DNA of 64,000 nt from Streptococcus suis (GCA_029593465.1 JAKTNK010000001.1:124001-188000); one strand, 5' to 3'. Shown: positions 8,738-17,443, counted from the first letter of the stretch. Translations and numbers: made by a program. The notes: generated by a model not told the origin, from the sequence alone.

Positions 8738-8823
8738 AAATTAAAAAATATAGTGTAAGATATAACTATAGAAAAAGTTAAACGATTAACCAAAGTGTTA
8801 GCTTAGCCGAATTATGTTATAAT
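8733..8823 (+). promoter_or_regulatory. Two candidate promoters of the main island operon
   Basis: P1: TTGCTA (8733-8738), 17-nt spacer, TAAGAT (8756-8761). P2: perfect TATAAT at 8818-8823 with an extended TG motif (TGT-TATAAT) and a poor -35. The operators at 8777 and 8853 flank P2, an arrangement suited to repressor looping. Confidence 0.6.
8777..8790. promoter_or_regulatory. LacI-type operator O1
   Basis: GTTAAACGATTAAC, near-palindromic with the central CG typical of LacI/GalR sites; identical to the copy at 8853. Confidence 0.75.
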
Positions 8824-8852
8824 AATTAGTGCTTAATTTTTTTACCACTTTA

Positions 8853-8866
8853 GTTAAACGATTAAC
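8853..8866. promoter_or_regulatory. LacI-type operator O2
   Basis: Second perfect copy of GTTAAACGATTAAC, 76 bp from the first, between P2 and the first gene of the operon. Confidence 0.75.
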
Positions 8867-8888
8867 TTACAGTGGAAAGGAGGACCTA

Positions 8889-9908
8889 ATGAAAGTAAAC
8901 AAAGTATTATCTGATCAGTTGGAGGCATGCTATTCTGTTGCACGTTTGCAACACGGCGAAGATGACTACCTCTTGGTGGCATCCGAAGTGGAACAGGCTT
9001 GTTTTGCTTATAATGTCAATCAGGATTTTGAGAAAAGTCTTGTTTGGGATAGTGTTGGTGGAACCATGAGCATTATTCAAATACCAGATACCATGGACTT
9101 TTTAGCTACTCAGAAGTTTTATCCTGGCTTTAATGCTAGTTCATGTCAAATTGTCTACGGCAAATTTGTCAATGGTCATTGGGAAATTAGCAAGGTTTGT
9201 GATTTTCCTTATCTTCATCGTTTTGATTTGATTAAGCAGTCGGATGGTCTCATTCGATTTATTGGTTGTACTATTGCTAACTCTAAGCAGTTCGTAGAGG
9301 ATTGGTCTGATAAGGGTAAAATCTTTGTTGGACTCTATGACGCTGAGCAGGTGAGTTTGGAAGCTGTGACAGCTTTGCCACTTTGTTTGCTGAAAAACCA
9401 TGGTTATTATGATGTGAAGCAGGAAGGTTATTCCTTGATTACAGCTGTTGAAGGAATCGTGAAGCTGACCTATCCAGAGTACTCACCAAGTGGTGATTGG
9501 CGTTTGGATATCTTGTTTGGTGAAGAAACAAGTGATGTGGTTCGCGTAGACCTTGATGATGACGGTCATCTTGAAAATCTAATCATTCAAGGTTTTCATG
9601 GAGATTGCTTTAGAATTTTCAATGATGATTTTTCAAAAGAATTGTATACTTATCCAGAACCTACAGAGTTTGGTCACGCCATCTGGAGTGGTACTTTGCT
9701 AGGAGAAGAGTTGGCTGTATTTGGCTGGCGTTCTGGCAGGGCCGATTTGCTAGTATTGGGCTTTGAAAATGGTACCTATACGAATCAGATCATTGATGCT
9801 GGTTCTGCTTCAAGTAATGTTCTAGCTTTTGAAAAAGAGGGCCATGCTTATGTGTTCTCTGCCAACAATGGTAGAGGAGAAGTGGCCTTATACGAACTTA
9901 GTTATTAG
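8889..9908 (+). CDS. Predicted cytoplasmic beta-propeller protein of unknown function
   Basis: 339 residues from an ATG at 8889 with a strong AAAGGAGG site; a longer frame from 8829 lacks one. I do not recognise a named family. There is no signal peptide or membrane segment. The chain has repeated short strands ending in hydrophobic-aspartate patterns ('DYLLVASEVEQ', 'DGLIRFIGCTI', 'GYSLITAVEGIV', 'RVDLDDDGHLENLIIQG', 'EELAVFGWRSGRADLLVLG'), typical of a beta-propeller, and 'DLDDDGHLENL' resembles an FG-GAP calcium loop. It is the first gene of the operon, so it may be a lactonase, an epimerase or a binding protein for the imported compound. That function is inference only. Confidence 0.55.
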   Translation: MKVNKVLSDQLEACYSVARLQHGEDDYLLVASEVEQACFAYNVNQDFEKSLVWDSVGGTMSIIQIPDTMDFLATQKFYPGFNASSCQIVYGKFVNGHWEISKVCDFPYLHRFDLIKQSDGLIRFIGCTIANSKQFVEDWSDKGKIFVGLYDAEQVSLEAVTALPLCLLKNHGYYDVKQEGYSLITAVEGIVKLTYPEYSPSGDWRLDILFGEETSDVVRVDLDDDGHLENLIIQGFHGDCFRIFNDDFSKELYTYPEPTEFGHAIWSGTLLGEELAVFGWRSGRADLLVLGFENGTYTNQIIDAGSASSNVLAFEKEGHAYVFSANNGRGEVALYELSY

Positions 9909-9930
9909 TCATAAGAAAAAGGAGAAATCT

Positions 9931-10887
9931 ATGTCTAAGAAAAAAATTCTTGTTACTGGTATTGTTCCTAAGGAAGGCTTGACTCGCCTAATGGAGGAAT
10001 TTGATGTGACCTACTCAGAAAACGAGCCCTTTTCAAGAGAGTATGTCCTCGAACATTTGTCAGAATATGATGGTTGGTTGCTCATGGGACAAAAGGGAGA
10101 TCGTGAGATGATTGATGCGGGTAAGAATCTGCAAGTTATTTCATTAAACGCTGTTGGTTTTGACCATGTCGATATTGCTTACGCTAAGGAAAAAGGCATT
10201 GTGGTATCTAATTCACCACAAGCAGTTCGTGTTCCGACGGCTGAGATGACCTTTGCCCTAATATTGGCTGCTGTTAAGCGTCTATCTTTTTACGACAAGA
10301 TTGTTCGTAATGGTGATTGGATTGACCCTAGTGAACGTTGCTATCAGGGTTTGACACTAGAAGGTGCAACGCTCGGTATCTATGGCATGGGACGCATTGG
10401 TTCAACTGTTGCCGGATTTGCCAAGGCCTTCGGTATGAAGGTGTTTTATCACGATGTTTATCGTTTGCCAGAGGATAAGGAAAAGGAACTGGGTGTCACT
10501 TATGTAGAGTTTGATGATTTAGTCAGTCAAGCCGATGTGGTTACTATCCATGCTCCCTCTCTTCCATCAACCCACCACAAATTTAATAAAGAAATCTTCA
10601 AGAAAATGAAAAATCGTAGCTACTTGGTTAACGCAGCTCGTGGTCCAATCGTATCCGAAGTTGACTTGGTAGAAGCCTTGAAAACAGGGGAAATTGCTGG
10701 AGCTGGTTTGGATGTCTTTGAATTTGAACCTGAGGTGTCAGCAGAGTTGCGTCACTTGGATAATGTGATTATGGCTCCTCATGCCGGTACAGGGACCATT
10801 GAAGCGCGCTGCACCTTGGCAGAAGAAGCAGCCGATAATCTCTTTGCTTTCTTTGCTGGTAATCCTGTCAATGTTGTCAATAAGTAA
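9931..10887 (+). CDS. D-isomer-specific 2-hydroxyacid dehydrogenase
   Basis: NAD(P)-dependent oxidoreductase of 318 residues, starting at an ATG 8 nt after AAAGGAG. The Rossmann motif 'LGIYGMGRIGSTV' is at about 148-160, the active-site arginine in 'VNAARGPIV' near 230, the glutamate in 'DVFEFEP', and the catalytic histidine in 'MAPHAGTGTIEAR' near 283. The family interconverts 2-oxo acids and 2-hydroxy acids. In this operon a sugar-derived 2-oxo acid (for example a diketo-gulonate-like compound) is a plausible substrate, but the sequence does not decide it. Confidence 0.88.
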   Translation: MSKKKILVTGIVPKEGLTRLMEEFDVTYSENEPFSREYVLEHLSEYDGWLLMGQKGDREMIDAGKNLQVISLNAVGFDHVDIAYAKEKGIVVSNSPQAVRVPTAEMTFALILAAVKRLSFYDKIVRNGDWIDPSERCYQGLTLEGATLGIYGMGRIGSTVAGFAKAFGMKVFYHDVYRLPEDKEKELGVTYVEFDDLVSQADVVTIHAPSLPSTHHKFNKEIFKKMKNRSYLVNAARGPIVSEVDLVEALKTGEIAGAGLDVFEFEPEVSAELRHLDNVIMAPHAGTGTIEARCTLAEEAADNLFAFFAGNPVNVVNK

Positions 10888-10915
10888 ATTATAAAAAAAG
10901 GAAAGGTAAGAGCTT

Positions 10916-12367
10916 ATGCTAGGAGCTTTACAAAAATTCTTTGATGTGTTTGGTGCTACGACAGTCGTACCACTCATGATCTTTATTGTCAGCCTTTTTC
11001 TTAAGGTGAACCCTCGTCGTGCCTTCTTCAGCGCCTTGCGTGCTGGGGTCGGTTTGACCGGATTTGGTTGGATTATCTCAGCCTTTGCACCTATGGTAAC
11101 CAAGTATATCAAGCAAATGGTTGAAACGACTGGCTTGAACCTTCCGATTGTTGATATCGGTTGGCAGGCTGGGTCATTGACAGCCTTCTCATCTGAGGTT
11201 GGTTTGTCCTTCTTTGTTTTCGGTCTCTTGATTGAATTGGTCTTGTTCCTTGTGGGTGTCACACGTGTCTTTGTACCGTCCAACCTTTGGAATAACTTTG
11301 GTTACATGATTTGGGGAACCATGGTTTATGCAGCAACAGGAAATTTTGCTCTCTCGTTTGCTTTTTCTGTTTTTGTTCTTCTTTACTCATTGGTCATGTC
11401 AGAAGTCTTGGCAGATCGCTGGAGTGATTACTATGGTGTTAAAAATGCAACCATCAACTCTATTCACAATATCGAAACCCTTATCCCGGCCTTGCTCCTT
11501 GATCCACTTTGGAATCTGCTAGGGGTAAATAAGGTGAAATTGAACCCAGAATCACTCAAGAAACGTTTAGGTATCTTTGGTGAGCCAATGACACTTGGTT
11601 TCATTCTTGGTTTAATCATCGGTATTCTCGGCAGTATTAAGGAATTGGGAAGTATGAATACTTGGGGTGGTATCTTGAGCTTCGCCGTTGCCCTTGCTGC
11701 TGTAATGACCATCTTCCCTCTTATTACGGGTGTGTTTGCAAGCGCTTTCTCTCCTTTGGCTGAAGCTGTTGAACGTAACAAAAAACGTCAAAGTGAAAGT
11801 TCAGAGCTTGCTGATAAGAAACGTTGGTTTATCGCAGTTGATGACGGGGTTGGTTTTGGTGAACCAGCAACTATCATTGCCGGTTTGATTTTGGTACCAA
11901 TCATGGTTGTGATTGCCTTGATTTTGCCAGGCAACCAAGCCTTGCCAGTTGTCGATTTGATTGCTATTCCGTTTATGATTGAAGCTATGATTGCTGTCTC
12001 TAAAGGGAATATTCTCAAAGCCATTTTGAATGGTATCATCTGGTTCTCTCTCGGACTCTATGCAGCTAGTGCCCTTGGTCCAATCTATACAGAAGCTGTT
12101 CAGCGCTATGGTGCAGCCTTGCCAGCTGGTGTCACTTTGATTATGAGTTTCAACCTCTTGGCTCACCCATTAACTGCATTGGTATTCTTTGCATGGATTT
12201 CTGGAAATCCACTTTGGATTGGTTTAACAGTTGTTATCTACTTGTTGTCATTTGTATTCTTGCGTACAAGACGCGAAGCTATCTACTCATACCTTCGTAT
12301 GATGGCAGATAAGAACAGTGGTTTTGATGGAAGTAAGGAAAAAATCTTTATTAGTGAAGAAGAATAA
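10916..12367 (+). CDS. PTS galactitol-type (GAT family) EIIC permease, orphan
   Basis: 483-residue polytopic membrane protein resembling GatC/SgcC: 'MIFIVSLFLKVNPRRAFFSALRAGVGLTGFG' is the N-terminal signature and 'KRLGIFGEPMTLGFILGLIIGIL' matches the conserved loop-helix of GatC. About ten to eleven hydrophobic segments, and a histidine/asparagine-rich loop ('NATINSIHNIETLIPALLLDP') near 190. GAT-family IIC proteins normally work with separate IIA and IIB subunits; neither is encoded in this operon or elsewhere in the window. An FGGY kinase downstream suggests the substrate may enter unphosphorylated. Family call is strong, mechanism open. Confidence 0.82.
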   Translation: MLGALQKFFDVFGATTVVPLMIFIVSLFLKVNPRRAFFSALRAGVGLTGFGWIISAFAPMVTKYIKQMVETTGLNLPIVDIGWQAGSLTAFSSEVGLSFFVFGLLIELVLFLVGVTRVFVPSNLWNNFGYMIWGTMVYAATGNFALSFAFSVFVLLYSLVMSEVLADRWSDYYGVKNATINSIHNIETLIPALLLDPLWNLLGVNKVKLNPESLKKRLGIFGEPMTLGFILGLIIGILGSIKELGSMNTWGGILSFAVALAAVMTIFPLITGVFASAFSPLAEAVERNKKRQSESSELADKKRWFIAVDDGVGFGEPATIIAGLILVPIMVVIALILPGNQALPVVDLIAIPFMIEAMIAVSKGNILKAILNGIIWFSLGLYAASALGPIYTEAVQRYGAALPAGVTLIMSFNLLAHPLTALVFFAWISGNPLWIGLTVVIYLLSFVFLRTRREAIYSYLRMMADKNSGFDGSKEKIFISEEE

Positions 12368-12395
12368 TAACACATAAATTTCGGAGGAAACAACA

Positions 12396-13385
12396 ATGAA
12401 AAAAATTGATGGACACGCTCATATTCTTAATTCTATCTCTGGTTTCAACGGAAAAGGTCGCCTTAATACTGTCGGTAACGGTTATGCCATTTGGGATGAT
12501 GGTGAATTGATTAAACTTATTCCTGATGGTTATGGTGATGACCGTTTTACAGCCGAAGATTTTTTACGCTATATGGATGCTAATGATGTTGAGAAAGCTG
12601 TAATCCTTCAAGGGCATTTGAATGGTTATCAAAACTATTACACTCACTTGGCTATTAAGAAATATCCTAATCGTTTCACAGGTGCCTTCTCAGTAGATCC
12701 TTTCTGTGACAATGCTATGCAGATTGTTCAACGTCATGTTGAAGAGCTAGGTTTCCGAGCAATTAAATTTGAAATCAGCCAGGGTGGAGGTATCCATGGT
12801 TATCGTGGTCAAAAAACACCTTTTCGTCTAGATACTGATCCACATGTGAGCCGTATCTTGACTTACCTCCTTGAATACCCAGGTTTTGTTGTTACCGTAG
12901 ATTACGGTAACTGGGATCAAATTAGTCACCAGCCAGACGCCATTGCTAATCTCGCTCGTCTCTACACTAGTCTTGATTTTGTTGTTTGTCACTTGGATTT
13001 CCCTCATGCCGAAAATGCCAACCGTTTGCGCGCTGAGTTGAGCATGTGGAAAGCGTTTGACAATATCTACACTGATATTTCAGCTATCCAAGATATTGAC
13101 CGTCCGGATGTGTTCCCATTCCCTAAATCTGAGCAAAATGTTCTTATTGCCAAAGAAGTTTTGGGGGCTAAACGTATTATTTGGGGTACTGATTCGCCAT
13201 GGTCAGCAACCTTCAATACCTATGAAGAATTAGCGACTTGGTTGGAAAATGTTGATATTTTCACAGCAGAAGAATTGGAGGACGTTCTTTACAACAATGC
13301 AGAGCGCGTTTACTTCAAACCGTCAGCTGTCCAAGCTAACCGTGAGGCTGTTGACCCACAAACTAAGGAATTAGGACTTTACTAA
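12396..13385 (+). CDS. Amidohydrolase-2 family TIM-barrel hydrolase or decarboxylase
   Basis: 329 residues. The N-terminal 'KKIDGHAHI' supplies the HxH metal motif of the amidohydrolase superfamily, 'VVCHLDFPHAENANRL' has the later histidines, and 'RIIWGTDSPWS' carries the C-terminal metal-binding aspartate (GTDxP signature of PF04909). This family contains both sugar lactonases and metal-dependent decarboxylases. Either reaction would fit a sugar-acid pathway in which no UlaD-type decarboxylase and no UlaG-type lactonase is encoded. A GGAGG site precedes the ATG. The family is clear; the reaction is not. Confidence 0.8.
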   Translation: MKKIDGHAHILNSISGFNGKGRLNTVGNGYAIWDDGELIKLIPDGYGDDRFTAEDFLRYMDANDVEKAVILQGHLNGYQNYYTHLAIKKYPNRFTGAFSVDPFCDNAMQIVQRHVEELGFRAIKFEISQGGGIHGYRGQKTPFRLDTDPHVSRILTYLLEYPGFVVTVDYGNWDQISHQPDAIANLARLYTSLDFVVCHLDFPHAENANRLRAELSMWKAFDNIYTDISAIQDIDRPDVFPFPKSEQNVLIAKEVLGAKRIIWGTDSPWSATFNTYEELATWLENVDIFTAEELEDVLYNNAERVYFKPSAVQANREAVDPQTKELGLY

Positions 13386-13403
13386 TTACCACATGATAAA
13401 CGG

Positions 13404-13440
13404 TCAGGTACGAGTTGCAATAATACTTGTACCTGATTTT
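13404..13440 (+). terminator. Intercistronic terminator-like hairpin before the kinase gene
   Basis: TCAGGTACGAGT pairs with ACTTGTACCTGA (12 bp, one G-U) around a 9-nt loop, followed by TTTT. It probably lowers expression of the two distal genes relative to the permease and hydrolase. Confidence 0.6.
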
Positions 13441-13466
13441 ATAAAGAATGAGATAAGGAGGGCTCT

Positions 13467-15008
13467 ATGCAGTATTTTTTGAGTATTGATTATGGTGGCA
13501 CCAACACCAAAGCCATTATTTTTGACGAGAGTGGCCAGCAAATAGCTGTCTCGTCTTTTGAAACGCTCAAAATTGAAGATAAGCCTGGATTTCGTGAAGT
13601 TGATTTGAATGAGACCTGGCAATCCATTAGTCAGTCTATCAAAGAGGTGCTTGCTAAGTCAGGTTTAAATCCTGAAGCTATTAAAGCTGTGGCCTGTATT
13701 GGTCACGGTAAGGGGCTTTATGTTCTGGATAAGGAAGGACAGATTTTTAGGCGAGGGATTTTATCGACCGATAATCGAGCGCTTGAACTGGCTCAAGAAC
13801 TGGAAAATAAGGTGTCTGAGCTCTGGCCCTTGACCAAGCAGCATATTGTTGCTGTTCAAAACCCCGTCTTGTTACGTTGGTTGAGGGACTATCAGCCAGA
13901 AGATTATCAGCGTATAGGCAGTATTTTATCGGCCAAGGACTTTGTTCGCTACCAGTTGACTGGCAAGCTCAATCAAGAGTACGGGGATGCGTCTGGTAAT
14001 CATTGGATTGATTTTTCAAAAGGGCAGTATAATCCTGATATCTTATCTTTCTTTGGTATTCCCGAAATGGCATCTTGTCTGCCCCCTTTGGTGGACTGCA
14101 CAGAGATTGTTGGTGGTGTTAGTGACTTAGCGGCCCAGCAAACCGGCTTACTAGCTGGGACACCTGTTGTTGGTGGTTTGTTTGATATTGATGCCTGTGC
14201 TATTGGTTCAGGGGTTCTGACAGACGACAGTTTTAGTGTGATTTCAGGGACTTGGAATATCAATACCTATCCTAGTCGGACAGCAGCAGAGCAAGATAGT
14301 GGTCAGATGAATTCTTATTTCCCAGACCGTCAATACTTGGTAGAGGCCAGCAGTCCAACCTCAGCTGGTAATCTCAATACCATGTTAAAAATGCTCATGA
14401 GTGAGGAAATTATGACTATCAAGCAGAATGAACAGGGTTCTATTTACGATACCTTGGAGGAGTTTCTGGGAAGTACTGATGCTGCTTATCATGGTTTGAT
14501 TTTCTTCCCCTTCCTATATGGTAGTAATGCCAATCCACAAGCCAAGTCCTGCTTCTTCGGATTGACCACTAGATCAAGTAAATCGCAGATGTTAAGGGCG
14601 GTTTATGAAGGGATTGCTTTTGCCCACAAACAGCATATCGATCAGTTGATTAGTAGTCGCGGTTCTCGCCCACAAGTCATTCGTCTGTCCGGTGGTGCGG
14701 CTAATTCTAAGGCCTGGATGCAGCTTTTTGCAGATGTACTTAATTTACCAGTTGAAACCGTTCAAGGGACAGAGCTAGGTGGTCTAGGTGGTGCTATTAG
14801 TTGCTTACAGGCTGTTCAAGGTTTATCTTTGGCAGAAGCAGTAGCTAAAATGGTGCGTGTTAAAGAGCGTTTTGAACCTAATTTTTCAGAGCATGAAGTG
14901 TATCAGGTTAAGTATGGTGTTTATCAAGGTTTGTTAAGCGCCATGGATTCTACTTGGGATTCCTTAAAAGTTCTGGAAGAAATGATTTCAGAAAAGGAGC
15001 AAGCATGA
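13467..15008 (+). CDS. FGGY-family carbohydrate kinase, L-xylulose kinase (LyxK)-like
   Basis: 513-residue FGGY kinase. The ATP-binding phosphate-1 loop is 'SIDYGGTNTKAIIFDESG' near residue 5; 'CIGHGKGLYVLDKEG', 'ILSTDNRALELAQ', 'LLRWLRDYQPEDYQRIGSI' and 'VVGGLFDIDACAIGSG' follow the pattern I know from LyxK of E. coli; 'SGGAANSKAWMQLFADVL' is the C-terminal adenosine motif. LyxK makes L-xylulose 5-phosphate, exactly the substrate of the UlaE-like epimerase at 5990, so the call fits the locus. Its stop overlaps the next start (ATGA). Confidence 0.78.
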   Translation: MQYFLSIDYGGTNTKAIIFDESGQQIAVSSFETLKIEDKPGFREVDLNETWQSISQSIKEVLAKSGLNPEAIKAVACIGHGKGLYVLDKEGQIFRRGILSTDNRALELAQELENKVSELWPLTKQHIVAVQNPVLLRWLRDYQPEDYQRIGSILSAKDFVRYQLTGKLNQEYGDASGNHWIDFSKGQYNPDILSFFGIPEMASCLPPLVDCTEIVGGVSDLAAQQTGLLAGTPVVGGLFDIDACAIGSGVLTDDSFSVISGTWNINTYPSRTAAEQDSGQMNSYFPDRQYLVEASSPTSAGNLNTMLKMLMSEEIMTIKQNEQGSIYDTLEEFLGSTDAAYHGLIFFPFLYGSNANPQAKSCFFGLTTRSSKSQMLRAVYEGIAFAHKQHIDQLISSRGSRPQVIRLSGGAANSKAWMQLFADVLNLPVETVQGTELGGLGGAISCLQAVQGLSLAEAVAKMVRVKERFEPNFSEHEVYQVKYGVYQGLLSAMDSTWDSLKVLEEMISEKEQA

Positions 15009-15754
15009 TTAGTAAAGAAACATTAATTCTTAACAGTATTGTTTTTAAAGACCAAATGGATCAAGGAATTTCTCAAGCAGACTTGGTGGAAGAAGTAGCG
15101 AGTTTGGGCTTGCGTCGCTTCGAGGTTCGTCGTGAATTTTTAAAGGATATTGATCGAGAACTTCTTTTGATTAAACAAGCTGCTGATAAATACGCTGTTG
15201 CCCTATTTTACAGTGTTAATGAAGATTTTTTAGTTGATGGTAAGGTCAATAGTGAGTTAACACAGCTATTGGACGAGGCCAAAGTTTTATCGGCACCCTT
15301 TGTCAAGATGAACACCGGAAGTGCCAGAGATGTCAGTCATGAAAGTTTGGACGATTTAGCACTTCATTTGCAACAGAGCGACATTGGTATTCGTCTGGAG
15401 AATAATCAAGATCCTGATAATGCAACCATTACTAATTGTCAGGCTGTAATGGCCTTGATTGCTGAGGCTAATTTGCCAATCAGTTTTGTCTTTGACACGG
15501 CTAACTGGGCCTTCTTAGATCAGGATTTGAATGAGGCAGTCAGGGTCTTTGAGCCAGTGACTAGCTATCTGCATGTTAAAAATTATCAGCTTAAAGAGGG
15601 GCAAAAGGAAGTGGCTAGCTTTTTTGCTGGAGAGATTGATCTTGTAGAGCTTTACCAGCAGTTTCATCAGTTAGACTATTTTGCCCTAGAGTATGCTTGC
15701 CCACTAGAGGTTTTAAAAGCTGATATTGAGTGTCTATTTGAGGTGTTAGTGTAA
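15005..15754 (+). CDS. Sugar phosphate isomerase/epimerase (xylose-isomerase-like TIM barrel)
   Basis: 249 residues from the ATG that overlaps the kinase stop, preceded by AAAAGGAG; a longer frame from a TTG at 14954 has no support. AP-endonuclease-2-like barrel: 'LGLRRFEVRREFL', 'GIRLENNQDPDN', 'ISFVFDTANWAF', 'SYLHVKNYQ', 'DYFALEYACPLEVL' are the strand ends with expected metal ligands (Glu, Asp, His, Glu). Distinct from the UlaE-like gene at 5990, so it may act on the unphosphorylated keto sugar or on another carbon. The stop codon abuts the left end of the ISLre2-like element, so it is the last gene of the operon. Confidence 0.72.
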   Translation: MISKETLILNSIVFKDQMDQGISQADLVEEVASLGLRRFEVRREFLKDIDRELLLIKQAADKYAVALFYSVNEDFLVDGKVNSELTQLLDEAKVLSAPFVKMNTGSARDVSHESLDDLALHLQQSDIGIRLENNQDPDNATITNCQAVMALIAEANLPISFVFDTANWAFLDQDLNEAVRVFEPVTSYLHVKNYQLKEGQKEVASFFAGEIDLVELYQQFHQLDYFALEYACPLEVLKADIECLFEVLV

Positions 15755-17411
15755 AATAAATCTCGGAAATACTGTACAAAAACAAAAAAGTCCTATATCC
15801 TAGGAAAACACCATATTAACCTAGAGGGATATAGAACTTATGACTATTGTAACAGAGATTACCGAGATTTTAAAGTCTAGCAAGCATTTATCCACGCTGT
15901 ACGCATGAAGAAAATGCACGTAACCATTTTCTAGTTACATGCATTTTTTCAAAATATTTTCACGATTATTACAGGCTGCTATAGATATTCCCTCGTTCTC
16001 ACGGCTATTATATCATAATTTTTTCATAAAAAATATGATTTTTGGTGAAAATCCGTTATCTGAAAACATAACTTTCTTCATGCGTTTGGCGTGGCATTTA
16101 TCTGAGCTTGAAGCCGCTATTCTGTCGCTAATGAGGGATAAGATTAGTGATAGTTTGAGGGCTAGTCTAAGTTTGGATAAGGAATTGGTCCGCCCGTATC
16201 TGTCAGAAGACTGGGAGATAGACCGCCTAGAAGAGCGCCAGATGACCTTTTCTTTTGGAATGGTTAGTTTCAAGAGACGGCGTCTTAGAAAGACAGGCGA
16301 GAAGAGCTTCTTGCCTTTGGATAAGGCTCTGGGATTGGAAAAGCGCCAGCGATTTAGTCTAGGTTTCAACGAAAAAATCAGTGAGTTAGCAGCAGGGAAG
16401 ACCTTTCGTAAAGCTAGCGAAACGCCAGAGTTGCTCACTGCTATTTCCATGAGCCATCAGACGGTTCATACAATAACACAGAGGGTAGCTGAGAAGATTT
16501 CTAAGACGTGTTCGATTGAGTTGCAAGAGCTGAGGAAACCTAAAGTCTTGTATATTGAGGGAGATGGCGTTTGGATTGGTAGTCAGAAGAAAGGCAAGCA
16601 CCTGGAGTTCAAGCGAGGCTTTATTCATGAAAGGATAAATCAAGAAGGAAATCGAGGTAGCTTGATTAACCCTGTTTATTTTGGCACCTTTGGAAGCAGT
16701 CAAAACTTGTTTCAACTTACCTTGACACGCATTATGATTTAAGAGAAACCCTGATTGTCGCTAATAGTGATGGTGGTTCTGGTTATGAGTCTAGTCAATT
16801 TGAAGCTATTCTAGGAAAATATGGCTGTTTTGAGTATTGTCTAGATTCCTGTCATGTGATGCGGCAAATCACAGGTAAGTTAGGATTTAACAAATTTTTA
16901 TAGGCAGATATTCGACAAGCGGTTAAAGCTTATGATTTAGAGCGAGTGAGCCTCTTATTGGATACCGAAGAAATCGCTTTTAAAAGATGAGAAACATCTT
17001 GAAGGCTTGATGAGTTCGAGGGTTTATTTAGAGCGGAATTGGGAAGCTATTAAGCCCTTGTCACTTCGATGCCTAACAGTTTCATCGGGAGTTGGTGTTT
17101 GTGAGAGTGGGCGTCGCTATTATAGCAATCGCATGAAATGCCAAGGATGCAATTGGTTAAAACAAGGGGCTGAGAACATGGCGACGCTTTTAACAGCTCT
17201 GCGTAACAAGACGTTTAAAGGACGATACCGCCAAAGCCATCTAGACAGTCTTTTCAGTCCAGCTATTCACATCTCCATGCGCAAGATTTTTAAACAAGAC
17301 ACCTATGAACCTCATAGGATACCCAGGGTCATATTGCTTTAAATGGGACAACAAGTTCACCAATTGGACAACTTAAGAAGTGGTTATAGGATTTTTTCAA
17401 GTTTCCGAGGA
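15755..17411 (+). mobile_element. Decayed ISLre2-like insertion sequence
   Basis: The left end (AAATAAATCTCGGAAA followed by AAAAACAAAAAAGTCCTATA) and the right end (inverted TCCTCGGAAA and TTGAAAAAATCCTATA, 17384-17411) form an imperfect inverted repeat. The transposase within is broken. The left end is duplicated at 4504-4550. The right end is followed 15 bp later by the second copy of the 17-bp repeat that also flanks the left fragment. Confidence 0.75.
15840..17342 (+). pseudogene. ISLre2-family (UPF0236) transposase, multiply broken
   Basis: Starts MTIVTEITEILKSSKHLSTLYA and stops. The main block (15939-16742) carries 'FGMVSFKRRRLRKTGEKSFLPLDKALGL' and 'LRKPKVLYIEGDGVWIGSQKKGKHLEFK', the hallmark of this family. 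The frame then shifts: 'YDLRETLIVANSDGGSGYESSQF' and 'CLDSCHVMRQITGKL' follow in a second frame with a stop near 16901, and the C-terminus (17007-17342, '...NWLKQGAENMATLL') is in a third. At least three lesions. Confidence 0.82.
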
Positions 17412-17426
17412 TTACTTGACACATAC

Positions 17427-17443
17427 TAACAACTTGTTAGAGT
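17427..17443 (+). repeat. Right copy of 17-bp direct repeat bracketing the island
   Basis: TAACAACTTGTTAGAGT, identical to 4487-4503. It reaches the -35 of the promoter for the next gene, so the native obgE-side promoter begins at the island border. Confidence 0.85.

Noticed and set aside
10738-11283. 181-codon minus-strand ORF
   Set aside because: Shadow of the dehydrogenase and permease genes, whose motifs are certain.
4487-17443. 17-bp repeat as a simple target duplication of one insertion sequence
   Set aside because: Too long for the IS families seen and too far apart; kept as an island border whose mechanism is open.
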